Source of the DNA: CAZSSM01 sp964609385
GTDB taxonomy: Bacteria; Planctomycetota; Planctomycetia; Isosphaerales; Isosphaeraceae
NCBI GenBank assembly: GCA_964609385.1
Contig: CAZSSM010000096.1
Span: forward strand, 1 to 24,961
Direction: 5' to 3'
DNA: 24,961 bases
The position numbers and the translations under genes were made by a program. Positions 15,923 to 23,746 of this stretch are shown piece by piece; positions within the stretch are counted from its first letter, which is position 1; each line of letters begins with the position of its first letter. The notes beneath the pieces were generated by a model. It made no database searches, was not told the DNA's origin, and saw only the letters and a program-made list of their open reading frames with translations.

Positions 15923-17170
15923 ATGGACTTCTGGTTGACCTTTCGGATCGCGCTTCTGGCCTTGGGCAAGAACAAGATGCGGGCCGGCCTGACGGTGCTG
16001 GGCGTGGTGATCGGGATCGCGGCGGTGACCGCGATGATCTCGATCGGCCAGAGCGCCCGGAGCCTGATCCAGTCGCAGTTCGAGGACCTCGGCACCAATG
16101 TCGTGATCATCGTCCCGGCCGAGGCGCGGGGTCGGGGCGGTGTCCGATCCGGGGTCGAACCGAGTCTCAAGTTCACCGATGCCGAGGCGATCAACAACCA
16201 GTGCCCCTCGGTCCTGGCCGCCTCGGCGATCGTTGGGTCCGGAGGCCAGCAGGTCGTCTACGGCAACGCCAACTGCTCCCCGCGCGAGATCTACGGGGTC
16301 GGCACCGAATACCTGACGGTCCGTAACTGGGACCTGCTCTATGGCGGGTTCTTCACCCAGCGCGACGTCGACACCGCCGCCAAGGTTTGTGTGATCGGCC
16401 GGACCGTCGTGGCCAACCTGTTCCAGACCAGCAACCCGCTCGGCCAGACGATCCGGATCAACAAGATCCCCTTCCGGATCATCGGCGTCTTGGAGCAGAA
16501 GGGGGCCAACATCGTCGGTCAGGACCAGGACGACATCATCCTGGCCCCCTACACGACAGTGATGAAGCGGCTGAGGCGCTCCGAATTCAAGAGCGCCGAC
16601 GTGATTATGGCGTCGGCCCGATCGGTCGATGGCATGGAAAACGCTGTCGACGAGATCAACAACCTCCTCTACGAGACGCACCGGATCCCGCCCGGATCCC
16701 CCGCCGACTTCGAGGTCCAGAACACCGACGAGATCGCGCAGTCCTTCGACATCGTCACCGGAATCATGACGGCGATGCTGGCCTCGATCGCCGGCGTCTC
16801 CTTGATCGTCGGCGGCGTGGGCATCATGAACATCATGCTGGTCTCGGTGACCGAACGAACTCGTGAGATCGGGATCCGGATGGCCGTCGGGGCGCGTTCC
16901 GGCGACATCCTCCGACAGTTCCTGGTCGAGAGCATCGTGCTGTCGATGATCGGCGGAGTGATCGGGTTCAGTCTGGGTGCGGGCGGATCCGTGGTCCTGA
17001 CGATCCTGATCAATAACTTCTCGCCGGGCACCGAGTGGCCGATCCTGGTCTCGATGGAGGCCGGCGTGCTCGCCTTCTCGGTCAGCGGGGGCGTCGGTGT
17101 CTTCTTCGGCTTCTACCCCGCGCTCCGGGCTAGCCGTCTGGATCCCATCGACGCGCTCCGCTACGAGTGA
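15923..17170 (+). CDS. MacB-like ABC transporter permease (MacB_PCD + FtsX)
   Basis: The protein is 415 aa with four transmembrane segments in the MacB permease plan: TM1 near 20-42 (LTVLGVVIGIAAVTAMIS), a large periplasmic domain (about 45-275), and three C-terminal segments. The FtsX signature is clear: GGVGIMNIMLVSVTERTREI, GIRMAVGARSGDILRQFL, and the end LRASRLDPIDALRYE. There is no Walker A/B ATPase domain in the protein, and no ATPase gene directly before or after it, so the nucleotide-binding subunit must come from elsewhere. The preceding gene encodes its likely adaptor. The gene ends 102 nt before the convergent RND pump gene. Confidence 0.92.
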   Translation: MDFWLTFRIALLALGKNKMRAGLTVLGVVIGIAAVTAMISIGQSARSLIQSQFEDLGTNVVIIVPAEARGRGGVRSGVEPSLKFTDAEAINNQCPSVLAASAIVGSGGQQVVYGNANCSPREIYGVGTEYLTVRNWDLLYGGFFTQRDVDTAAKVCVIGRTVVANLFQTSNPLGQTIRINKIPFRIIGVLEQKGANIVGQDQDDIILAPYTTVMKRLRRSEFKSADVIMASARSVDGMENAVDEINNLLYETHRIPPGSPADFEVQNTDEIAQSFDIVTGIMTAMLASIAGVSLIVGGVGIMNIMLVSVTERTREIGIRMAVGARSGDILRQFLVESIVLSMIGGVIGFSLGAGGSVVLTILINNFSPGTEWPILVSMEAGVLAFSVSGGVGVFFGFYPALRASRLDPIDALRYE

Positions 17171-17223
17171 TCAACTCGCCAGGGTGGCCGATATGCTTCT
17201 CATATGTCAAAGCTCTGAATCCC

Positions 17224-17258
17224 GATCCCGATCGATCCTTTGAAAGGTCACCGGGATC
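17224..17258. terminator. Candidate bidirectional terminator between convergent transport genes
   Basis: GATCCCG (17224-17230) pairs with CGGGATC (17252-17258). Inside it a second small palindrome CCTTT-G-AAAGG (17237-17247) can form. It sits between the permease stop at 17170 and the RND pump stop at 17273. There is no long T-tract on either strand. Confidence 0.4.
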
Positions 17259-17272
17259 CGGACCGATATCGT

Positions 17273-20200
17273 TCAATTCATCGTTGGGTTCGGATCGAGC
17301 GGTTTGCTCGATGTGCCTTCGCGTCCGTTGTGCCCATCTCCATCCTGACCATCACGATCGGATGGGGTCGCCTCGAGTCCGTCCTCGACCGTCGGCGTGA
17401 CGTCTTCCGGTGTCTGACCTTCTGGATTAGCCGCCGTTTCGTACTCCTCCTTATCCTTGGCTCTGGCAAACCTCCGAAGGACCACGTAGAAGACGGGTGT
17501 GAGGACGAGGCCGAAGAGCGTCACACCGAGCATGCCGCTGAAGACGGCCGTTCCTAGGGCTTGACGCATCTCGGCCCCGGCGCCGGTGGCGATCAGCAAC
17601 GGGAGCACTCCGAGGATGAACGAGAAGGCCGTCATCAGGATCGGCCGGAGCCGGAGCCGGCACGCCTCAACGGCGGCGGAGAACCGGTCACGACCGTCGT
17701 CTTCTTGGGCTTTGGCGAACTCGACGATCAGGATCGCGTTCTTGCAGGCCAAGCCGACCAGGACGACGAATCCGATCTGAGTCAGGATGTTGTTCTCCAT
17801 CCCCCGCAGCCAGACGCCAGCGATGGCGAAGAGCAGGCACATCGGCACGATCAGGATGATTGCCAACGGCAGCAGCCAGCTCTCATACTGCGCTGCCAAG
17901 ACCAAGAAAACGAACAGGACGCAGAGCGGAAAGATGTAGATAGCCGTGTTTCCGGCCGCTTTCTGTTGATAGGACAGGTCGGTCCATTCGTAGGCGAATC
18001 CCGGCGGGAGGGTCTCCTCAGCGATCTGCTCGATCTTGGCCAGAGCTTGACCGGAGCTGGTCCCCGGAAGCGTCGAGCCGTTGACGTCGGCCGATGGGTA
18101 GAGGTTATAGCGGACCACGCGCGAGGGGGCGGTCGTCTGATTGATCGTGATCAGCGAGCCCAGCGGCACGATCGCCCCCTCAACGCTCCGGGTTCGGAGC
18201 CGACCGATATCGGCCTGCTCGTCGCGGAAAGGGGCATCGGCCTGGGCGGTCACCCGGTAGGTTCGACCCAGATAGTTGAAGTCGTTCACGTAAACCGAGC
18301 CCAGATAGATCTGGAGCGCTTCGAACACGTTGGCGATTGGCACATCGAGCATCTCGGCCTTGGTGCGGTCGACATCGGCGTAGTACTGCGGTGCGCCGTC
18401 GCGGAAGTTGGAGTAGACCTGGACGAGACCCGGTTCCTGATTGGCCGAGGCCAGGATGCGCCCGGTCACCTCGCGGAGTTCGCGCATCCCGGCCCCGGTC
18501 CGGTCCTGAACCTGGAGCGCGAATCCACCGCCGGTGCCGATGCCTCGGACCGGCGGTGGCGGGATTACCAGAATCTGCGCCTCCTGGATGGCTCCCATGC
18601 GTTGTCTCAGGTCGGCCAAGACGGCATCGAGGCCGAGGCCCTGCCGGGCACGCTCCGAGGCGTCGGTGAGGACGGGGAAGATCGCCGCCGCGTGCGAGAC
18701 GTTGGTCCGCGTCGCGCCCGAGAAGCCGGCGAAGCCCACCGCATTGGAGATCCCCGGGGTCTCCAGGACCTCGTCCAAGACGCGACGGACCACCGCATCG
18801 GTCCGGTCCAGTGAGGAGCCTTCGGGCAACTCGATCGAGAGGATCACATACCCTTGGTCCTGCTCGGGGATGAACCCAGTCGGAACTTGTATGAATCCGA
18901 AATAGGTCAGACCAATTAGACCAAGGTAAATCAGCACGGCGATCGCGCTGAGCCGGAGGATCCGGCGGATCAGGCCCGCGTAGGCACGAGAGGTCACCTC
19001 GAAGGCGGCGTTGAAGGGCTTGAAGAACCAACCGAAGAGGAGACGGACGATCCGGTCCGGCCAAGATCTGCGAGTCGCCCCCTTTGGCCTCAACAGCAGG
19101 GCGCAGAGAGCCGGGCTGAGCGTCAACGAGACCAGCGTCGAGATGGCCGTGGAAGCGGCGATCGTGATGGCGAATTGGCGATAGAACTGACCGGTGATCC
19201 CGGCGAGAAACGCCGTCGGGACGAACACGGCGATCAGCACGAGCGTCGTGGCGATCAAGGCCGAGCCGACCTCGTCCATCGCGCGTCGGGTCGCCTCGCG
19301 CGGCTTGAATCCCCGTTCGATGAGGCGTTCGACGTTCTCGACGACCACGATGGCGTCGTCGACGACGATCCCAATGGCCAGGACCAGGCCGAACAGCGAG
19401 AGATTGTTCAGGCCGAAGCCGATCGCCTGCATCACCGCGAAGGTGCCCACAAGCGAGACCGGGATCGCCACAACCGGCACGATCGTGGCGCGCCAGGTCT
19501 GAAGGAACAGGAAGATGGTCAGGACGACCAGGAGGCTGGCCTGCCAGAGCGTCTCGAAGACCTCGGCGATCGAATCTTCGACGAAGGCGGTCGGGTTGTA
19601 GACGACCTGATAGTCGCGGCCGGGGGGGAATCGCAGGGAGAGTTCCTCGACGGTCTCCAGGAGCTGGCTGGTGGTCTCGATCGCGTTGGAACCGGGCCGT
19701 TGCGAGATCACCAACGCGACGGCCTTGCGATCACCAAGGTAACTTCGGACATCGTAGTCGGTCGCGCCCAATTCGATCCGCGCCACATCGCTGAGCCGAA
19801 CGATCCGGCCATCCGGATCGGCCTTGACAATGATCCCGCCGAACTCGTCCGCTTCACGGAGTCGACCGCGCGTGTTGACGCTGACCTGATAGTCCCCCTT
19901 GCGGTCGTTCAAGGGTTGTTCGCCGATGACGCCGGCGGCGACCTGGACGTTCTGTTCGCGAAGCGAGGCGACGACGTCCCCGGGGGTCAGTTCGAGCGAG
20001 GCCAACCGCTCGATGTCCAGCCAGACCCGCATGGCGTACTCGCTTGCGCCGAAGACCCGAACCTCGCCGACGCCGTCGATCCGCGATAACTCGTCGCGGA
20101 CTTGGAGGTAGGCGTAGTTGCCGATATACAGTTCGTCGCGGGAATCGTCGGGCGAGTAGAGGTGGACGACCAACAACAGGTCCGGCGACGCTTTGCGAGT

Positions 20201-20590
20201 CGTCAGTCCGATCTGGCGAACCTCTTCGGGCAGTCGGGGCTCGGCAATCGCCACGCGGTTCTGAACCAAGACTTGCGCCTGATCAACATCGGTCTCCAAG
20301 CTGAATGTGATCGTGATCTGTAGGGCGCCGTCGGAGGTCGCCTCCGACTCCAAGTAGAGCATGCCCTCGACGCCGTTGATCTCCTGCTCGAGCGGCGTGG
20401 CGACGGTCTCGGAGATCACCTCGGGAGTGGCGCCGGGGTAGCTGGCCCGGACCACGACCGTCGGCAGGGCCACCTCGGGATACTGGCCGACGGGTAATTG
20501 GAAATAGGCCAGCGAGCCGACGATGACGACGAGCGTCGAGACGACCGTCGCGAAGATCGGACGATCGATGAAGAAGTGGGAAAACCGCAT
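17273..20590 (-). CDS. RND efflux pump, HAE1 (AcrB/MexB) type
   Basis: The protein is 1105 aa, longer than AcrB (1049 aa) mainly because of a polar C-terminal tail of about 50 residues. TM1 starts at FFIDRPIFATVVSTLVVI, the standard HAE1 N-terminus. Proton-relay residues are present: GIVVDDAIVVVENVER carries D411 and D412 (AcrB D407/D408), and GLACKNAILIVEFAK carries K950 (AcrB K940). The porter-domain block ATPLEQEINGVEGMLYLES is typical. The pump exports hydrophobic or amphiphilic compounds across the inner membrane using the proton gradient, with the upstream adaptor and an outer-membrane channel not seen here. ATG 20590 lies 3 nt after the adaptor stop, with GGGAG 8 nt upstream inside that gene, so translation is likely coupled. 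Confidence 0.97.
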   Translation of the reverse strand: MRFSHFFIDRPIFATVVSTLVVIVGSLAYFQLPVGQYPEVALPTVVVRASYPGATPEVISETVATPLEQEINGVEGMLYLESEATSDGALQITITFSLETDVDQAQVLVQNRVAIAEPRLPEEVRQIGLTTRKASPDLLLVVHLYSPDDSRDELYIGNYAYLQVRDELSRIDGVGEVRVFGASEYAMRVWLDIERLASLELTPGDVVASLREQNVQVAAGVIGEQPLNDRKGDYQVSVNTRGRLREADEFGGIIVKADPDGRIVRLSDVARIELGATDYDVRSYLGDRKAVALVISQRPGSNAIETTSQLLETVEELSLRFPPGRDYQVVYNPTAFVEDSIAEVFETLWQASLLVVLTIFLFLQTWRATIVPVVAIPVSLVGTFAVMQAIGFGLNNLSLFGLVLAIGIVVDDAIVVVENVERLIERGFKPREATRRAMDEVGSALIATTLVLIAVFVPTAFLAGITGQFYRQFAITIAASTAISTLVSLTLSPALCALLLRPKGATRRSWPDRIVRLLFGWFFKPFNAAFEVTSRAYAGLIRRILRLSAIAVLIYLGLIGLTYFGFIQVPTGFIPEQDQGYVILSIELPEGSSLDRTDAVVRRVLDEVLETPGISNAVGFAGFSGATRTNVSHAAAIFPVLTDASERARQGLGLDAVLADLRQRMGAIQEAQILVIPPPPVRGIGTGGGFALQVQDRTGAGMRELREVTGRILASANQEPGLVQVYSNFRDGAPQYYADVDRTKAEMLDVPIANVFEALQIYLGSVYVNDFNYLGRTYRVTAQADAPFRDEQADIGRLRTRSVEGAIVPLGSLITINQTTAPSRVVRYNLYPSADVNGSTLPGTSSGQALAKIEQIAEETLPPGFAYEWTDLSYQQKAAGNTAIYIFPLCVLFVFLVLAAQYESWLLPLAIILIVPMCLLFAIAGVWLRGMENNILTQIGFVVLVGLACKNAILIVEFAKAQEDDGRDRFSAAVEACRLRLRPILMTAFSFILGVLPLLIATGAGAEMRQALGTAVFSGMLGVTLFGLVLTPVFYVVLRRFARAKDKEEYETAANPEGQTPEDVTPTVEDGLEATPSDRDGQDGDGHNGREGTSSKPLDPNPTMN

Positions 20591-20593
20591 CGC

Positions 20594-22096
20594 TTAAGCT
20601 CCCCCCGCGCTCGTCGGTTCGCCGCCGACCTCGAGCGTGTCGGTCGATGGCTCGGGTTGGGACATCTCTTCGCGAAGGGCCGGGGACTTGGCCGCGCGAT
20701 AGGGGGCGGCGTTGGGCTCGACCCCGTTGGGAACACGATCCGGCTCGGGGTTGAGCCATTGCTCGCGAGGGACCGGCTGATAGTCATCGGGCAGATCGCT
20801 GGGCTCGGCCTCAAGCTGCTCTTCGGTGGCCTTGACGGTCGCGCCGGGCAGGATCCGCTGCACGCCCTGTGTGACGACCTGTTCGGTGCCATCCAGTCCG
20901 GATCGGATCACCCGGAGGCCGTGCGCGATCGGCCCGATCCGCACGGGACGCCGCTCGACCGAGCCGTCCTCGGCGACGACGTAGACGAACCGTTCGGACT
21001 GGTCGTTTTGGATGGCTGCGTCGGGGATCAGGACGGCCTCATAGCGACCGCTCCCGGGCAATCGTAGTTTGACGAAGAGTCCCGGGGTCAAGGTCCCGTC
21101 GTCGTTGGGAAGGATCGCACGGCCACGCATCGTCCCGGTGTTCGGGTCGATCCGGTTGTCGACGAAGTCCATATGGCCCTGGTGTGGGAACCCATCCTCG
21201 TCGATCAGGGCGACGTAGACGGGGTTCTTGACCTCACGCGAACTGGCCCGTCGTCCCGATCGCGCGAGGCGAACATACTTGAGGAACTCTTGTTCGTTGG
21301 CATCAAAATAAACGTGGATCGGATCCAAGGAGACGATCGTCGTCAACAGCGTCGAGTCGATGGTGCCACCGCTGATCAAATTGCCCTCGGTGACGATCCG
21401 CCGACTGATCCGCCCGTTGACCGGCGCGCGGACTTCGGTGTACTGAAGGTCGAGCGCGGCGGCCTCCACATTGGCGCGGGCGGTGGCGATGCCCGCCTCA
21501 GAGGTGGCGATGCCGGCCTTGGCCGATTCGATCCGGGCACGGGCCGCCTCGGTGGCCGCGACGGCCTGGACCTGCTCGCTCTCGAGCACGTCGAGTTCCT
21601 CCTGGGCGATCGCGTTGCGTCCGAGCAGGAGCCGGCCGCGTTCGAATCGACGTCGCGACAAGGCGACTCGGGCCTCGGCGTCGGCCAGTTCGGCCTCGGC
21701 CTGATGCAGCCGCGCTTTGGATTCCTCGAGTTGGGCGTTCGCCTCGGTCAATCGCGCTTCGGCAGCGTTGAGGGCCGCCTGGAACGGTCGCGGGTCGATG
21801 ATCACCAGCAAGTCACCACGTTCGACAATCTGACCTTCCTCGAAGTGGATCGATTCCAGATAACCGCTCACTCGAGCGCGGACCTCGACATCCTCAATCG
21901 GGTCGAGCCGGCCGATGTACTCGTCCCACTCGACCAGCGGGATGACCAAAGGCTTAGAGACGGTCACCTCAACCGTGGGGAGAGGACTCGCCGGGGGCGT
22001 CTCACTGGCACAACCACCCAACCATAGCGGCAGACAAAACCAACACAAGCGGAGGCCGATGGTGGCCCCAACCCGAGCAAATCGCGGACTCGTCAA
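20594..22096 (-). CDS. RND efflux periplasmic adaptor lipoprotein (AcrA/MexA family)
   Basis: The protein is 500 aa. A type II signal ends in LWLGGC, with the lipidated Cys near residue 29. The order is classic: first lipoyl half (ARVSGYLESIHFEEGQIVER), a long Ala/Glu/Arg-rich coiled-coil hairpin (about 105-210), second lipoyl half (LQYTEVRAPVNGRISRR), then beta-barrel and membrane-proximal domains (HVYFDANEQEFLKYV, TLTPGLFVKLRLP). A ~75-residue Pro/Glu-rich C-terminal extension is unusual compared with AcrA (397 aa). Start is TTG 22096, supported by GAGG 7 nt upstream; there is no nearby in-frame ATG that keeps the signal peptide. It forms an operon with the downstream pump. Confidence 0.94.
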   Translation of the reverse strand: MTSPRFARVGATIGLRLCWFCLPLWLGGCASETPPASPLPTVEVTVSKPLVIPLVEWDEYIGRLDPIEDVEVRARVSGYLESIHFEEGQIVERGDLLVIIDPRPFQAALNAAEARLTEANAQLEESKARLHQAEAELADAEARVALSRRRFERGRLLLGRNAIAQEELDVLESEQVQAVAATEAARARIESAKAGIATSEAGIATARANVEAAALDLQYTEVRAPVNGRISRRIVTEGNLISGGTIDSTLLTTIVSLDPIHVYFDANEQEFLKYVRLARSGRRASSREVKNPVYVALIDEDGFPHQGHMDFVDNRIDPNTGTMRGRAILPNDDGTLTPGLFVKLRLPGSGRYEAVLIPDAAIQNDQSERFVYVVAEDGSVERRPVRIGPIAHGLRVIRSGLDGTEQVVTQGVQRILPGATVKATEEQLEAEPSDLPDDYQPVPREQWLNPEPDRVPNGVEPNAAPYRAAKSPALREEMSQPEPSTDTLEVGGEPTSAGGA

Positions 22097-22103
22097 GTGA
22101 ATA

Positions 22104-22107
22104 CCTC
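22104..22107 (-). promoter_or_regulatory. Ribosome binding site supporting the TTG start of the RND adaptor
   Basis: On the minus strand GAGG (inside TGAGG) ends 7 nt before TTG 22096. It fixes a TTG start that keeps the complete lipoprotein signal. Confidence 0.6.
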
Positions 22108-22213
22108 AGAGCTAGGAACCGTTCACACGCAAGCCCGGATCGCCTTGGCTGAGTATGAACATTTGGGGACGTCCGAAATGACGATCATTCACCGAGTTTC
22201 TTTGTCGGCCCGT

Positions 22214-22219
22214 ATAGTA
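22214..22219 (-). promoter_or_regulatory. Weak -10 candidate for the RND operon
   Basis: On the minus strand TACTAT (4 of 6 to TATAAT) lies about 120 nt upstream of TTG 22096, in the short gap after the DUF1444 pseudogene. No good -35 box is seen at 16-18 nt, so this is a weak call. Confidence 0.25.
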
Positions 22220-22246
22220 CTCGAGACGGCAAGCGAGAACGATGAA

Positions 22247-23486
22247 TCATCGAGCCGGGTCGGCCAATTCGTCGAGGATCGCGTCGTCGGGGAATGAGCG
22301 GACACGCCAGCGGGGTGGGTCGTGGTCGGTCGGCTCCATGAGATCGCCGACGACGGCCTGAAGACGCTCGAAGCTGGTCTCGGCCACGACGTCAGTTTGG
22401 TCGTCCGCGTCGGGCCGCATCAGGAGAACCTTCTGGGCCTTTGGGAGGAGGGTGTCGACGCCTTCACCCCAGATGCAATAGCTGATGACGAGATCGTCCT
22501 CAATTTCAAGGCCGGAATATTCAGCCACATGGATGTCGATTCCATCCCGCTCATGGAGTCGGTTCAGGAGTTCAGCCTGCTCAGCGTAGATCGGGCCGAG
22601 CCAGGAGGACTCCAAGCTCAGAAAAAGGATATGGAACCGATCGTCGACCGGCGGTTTCCAATCGATCCAACGATCGCCCTCGAGCACCAAAGGGACCGGC
22701 GGTAGAGAGTATGATTGGTCTTTGACCTGGTCGGCGAAGGCGAGGATCGCGCCGAGTCCTATCTCGCTCTGGCTGTCGGCGATCACCAACAGGTCGCGGG
22801 AGGCCGCCATGGCCAAATGACGACCACGGACCGGTAGGGCTCGGATGCGCTCGGTCAGCAACAGACGCGCCGCGTCGTAGCTGTCGCCTTGAGAGAAGAC
22901 CCAGACGCCGTCCTCAATCGGCTGGCAGGCGGTCGTGACGCGCTCTAGGTTGGCGACGGCCAACTGCAACGCCTCGTCGAGGGACATCCCCCAGGTCTCG
23001 AACTGTTCGCGGGGGACGCTCGCGATCAAATCGGGTCGATCGAGGGCGGGCGCGATCCAGAGATGGTCGCCCACCGGAACCTTCGGCAGCTCGAGCACCA
23101 TCGCATGGCCGTCATGGCCCTCCCCAAACTGGGCGCCCAGGTCTTGGAGTGCGATTGGTTGACGAGCCCACACTTTGGCACGGATGTTCGGACGGGCCGA
23201 TTCGGCGTCGACGTCGACGTCCTCGTTCGTCTGACTCATCGTGTGCGCCATCGCGATGAGGAATTCCGATCGATCTCTCTCCGGTTGGTCGCGATATCTC
23301 ATGTAGAAGTTGCTTAGGTTGATGAAACCGGATGGCTGTCCGCTTGATTCCAAACCGCTCCTCGTCATACTCAAATTCGAGGCTTTTCTCGACCGAACGC
23401 AACGCATCCAGAAACTCTTGAACGAACCGCTCGCGCTCGTCGACCCCACTCGCCCCGTTGCGCTTTAGAAAATCGAACTATCCCAT
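22247..23486 (-). pseudogene. DUF1444 (UPF0354, YtpQ-like) gene with nonsense codon and frameshift
   Basis: The downstream frame (22247 to about 23340) reads a typical DUF1444 protein: GFINLSNFYMRYRD, DRPDLIASVPREQFETWGM, then DSYDAARLLL and RDLLVIADS, which match conserved blocks of the YtpQ family (DGYDASRIL and QDVLIIAD in Bacillus). The N-terminal part of the family is found in a different frame: FDFLKRNGASGVDERERF, then VQEFLDALRSVEKS and LEFEYDEERFGIK. Joining the two needs removal of one base near 23330-23355. In the upstream frame the start reads ATG GGA TAG TTC GAT TTT CTA AAG, so codon 3 (23478-23480) is TAG where homologues have a sense codon (MG-x-FDFLKR). Two independent lesions argue for a pseudogene. 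A shortened protein from an internal ATG (e.g. in FYMRYRD) cannot be excluded. Function of the family is unknown. Confidence 0.75.
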
Positions 23487-23746
23487 TGAAAATCACCATT
23501 CTATAATGTGTCATCCCTATGAAAAAATTGCACCGATAAGGCGAATAAGCGGATCGGAGTCGACGATTCTCGTGCGCCCATCGACGACCGGGTCGGACGA
23601 TGATCGGTTGCGACGATCGGGAGGGTCGGTCGTCGCGGATCATCGAACGACGGATTCCATGATACGGGAATCGTGGCCCGGATGAGCTGTCTCCCCGCTC
23701 GGTTCATCATCGGATGATGCGGGGAGACGACTAGGGTTGTCGCGGA
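23487..23746. other. 260-nt intergenic region rich in inverted repeats
   Basis: No gene is seen. Besides the terminator-like hairpin at 23689-23728 it holds CGACGACCG (23582-23590) pairing with CGGTCGTCG (23627-23635), and GATTCC (23653-23658) pairing with GGAATC (23667-23672). The part near 23487-23535 is AT-richer and on the minus strand contains TATAGA about 15 nt before the DUF1444 start codon, a possible -10 box that is too close to leave much leader. Confidence 0.45.
23689..23728 (-). terminator. Strong hairpin after the copper-protein gene
   Basis: GTCTCCCCGC (23689-23698) pairs perfectly with GCGGGGAGAC (23719-23728), and the loop contains a second stem ATCAT-CGG-ATGAT (23706-23718). 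It starts 18 nt after the stop of the minus-strand gene at 23747. There is no U-tract, so it may be a non-canonical terminator or a 3'-end stabilising structure. Confidence 0.6.

Noticed and set aside
17561..18814. 417-aa open frame antisense to the RND pump gene
   Set aside because: Reads as Gly/Asp/Arg/Gln-rich low-complexity sequence opposite a clear HAE1 pump; no start signal.
22097..22297. 66-aa plus-strand frame starting next to the RND adaptor
   Set aside because: No ribosome binding site and no family resemblance, and it runs into the antisense of the DUF1444 pseudogene.
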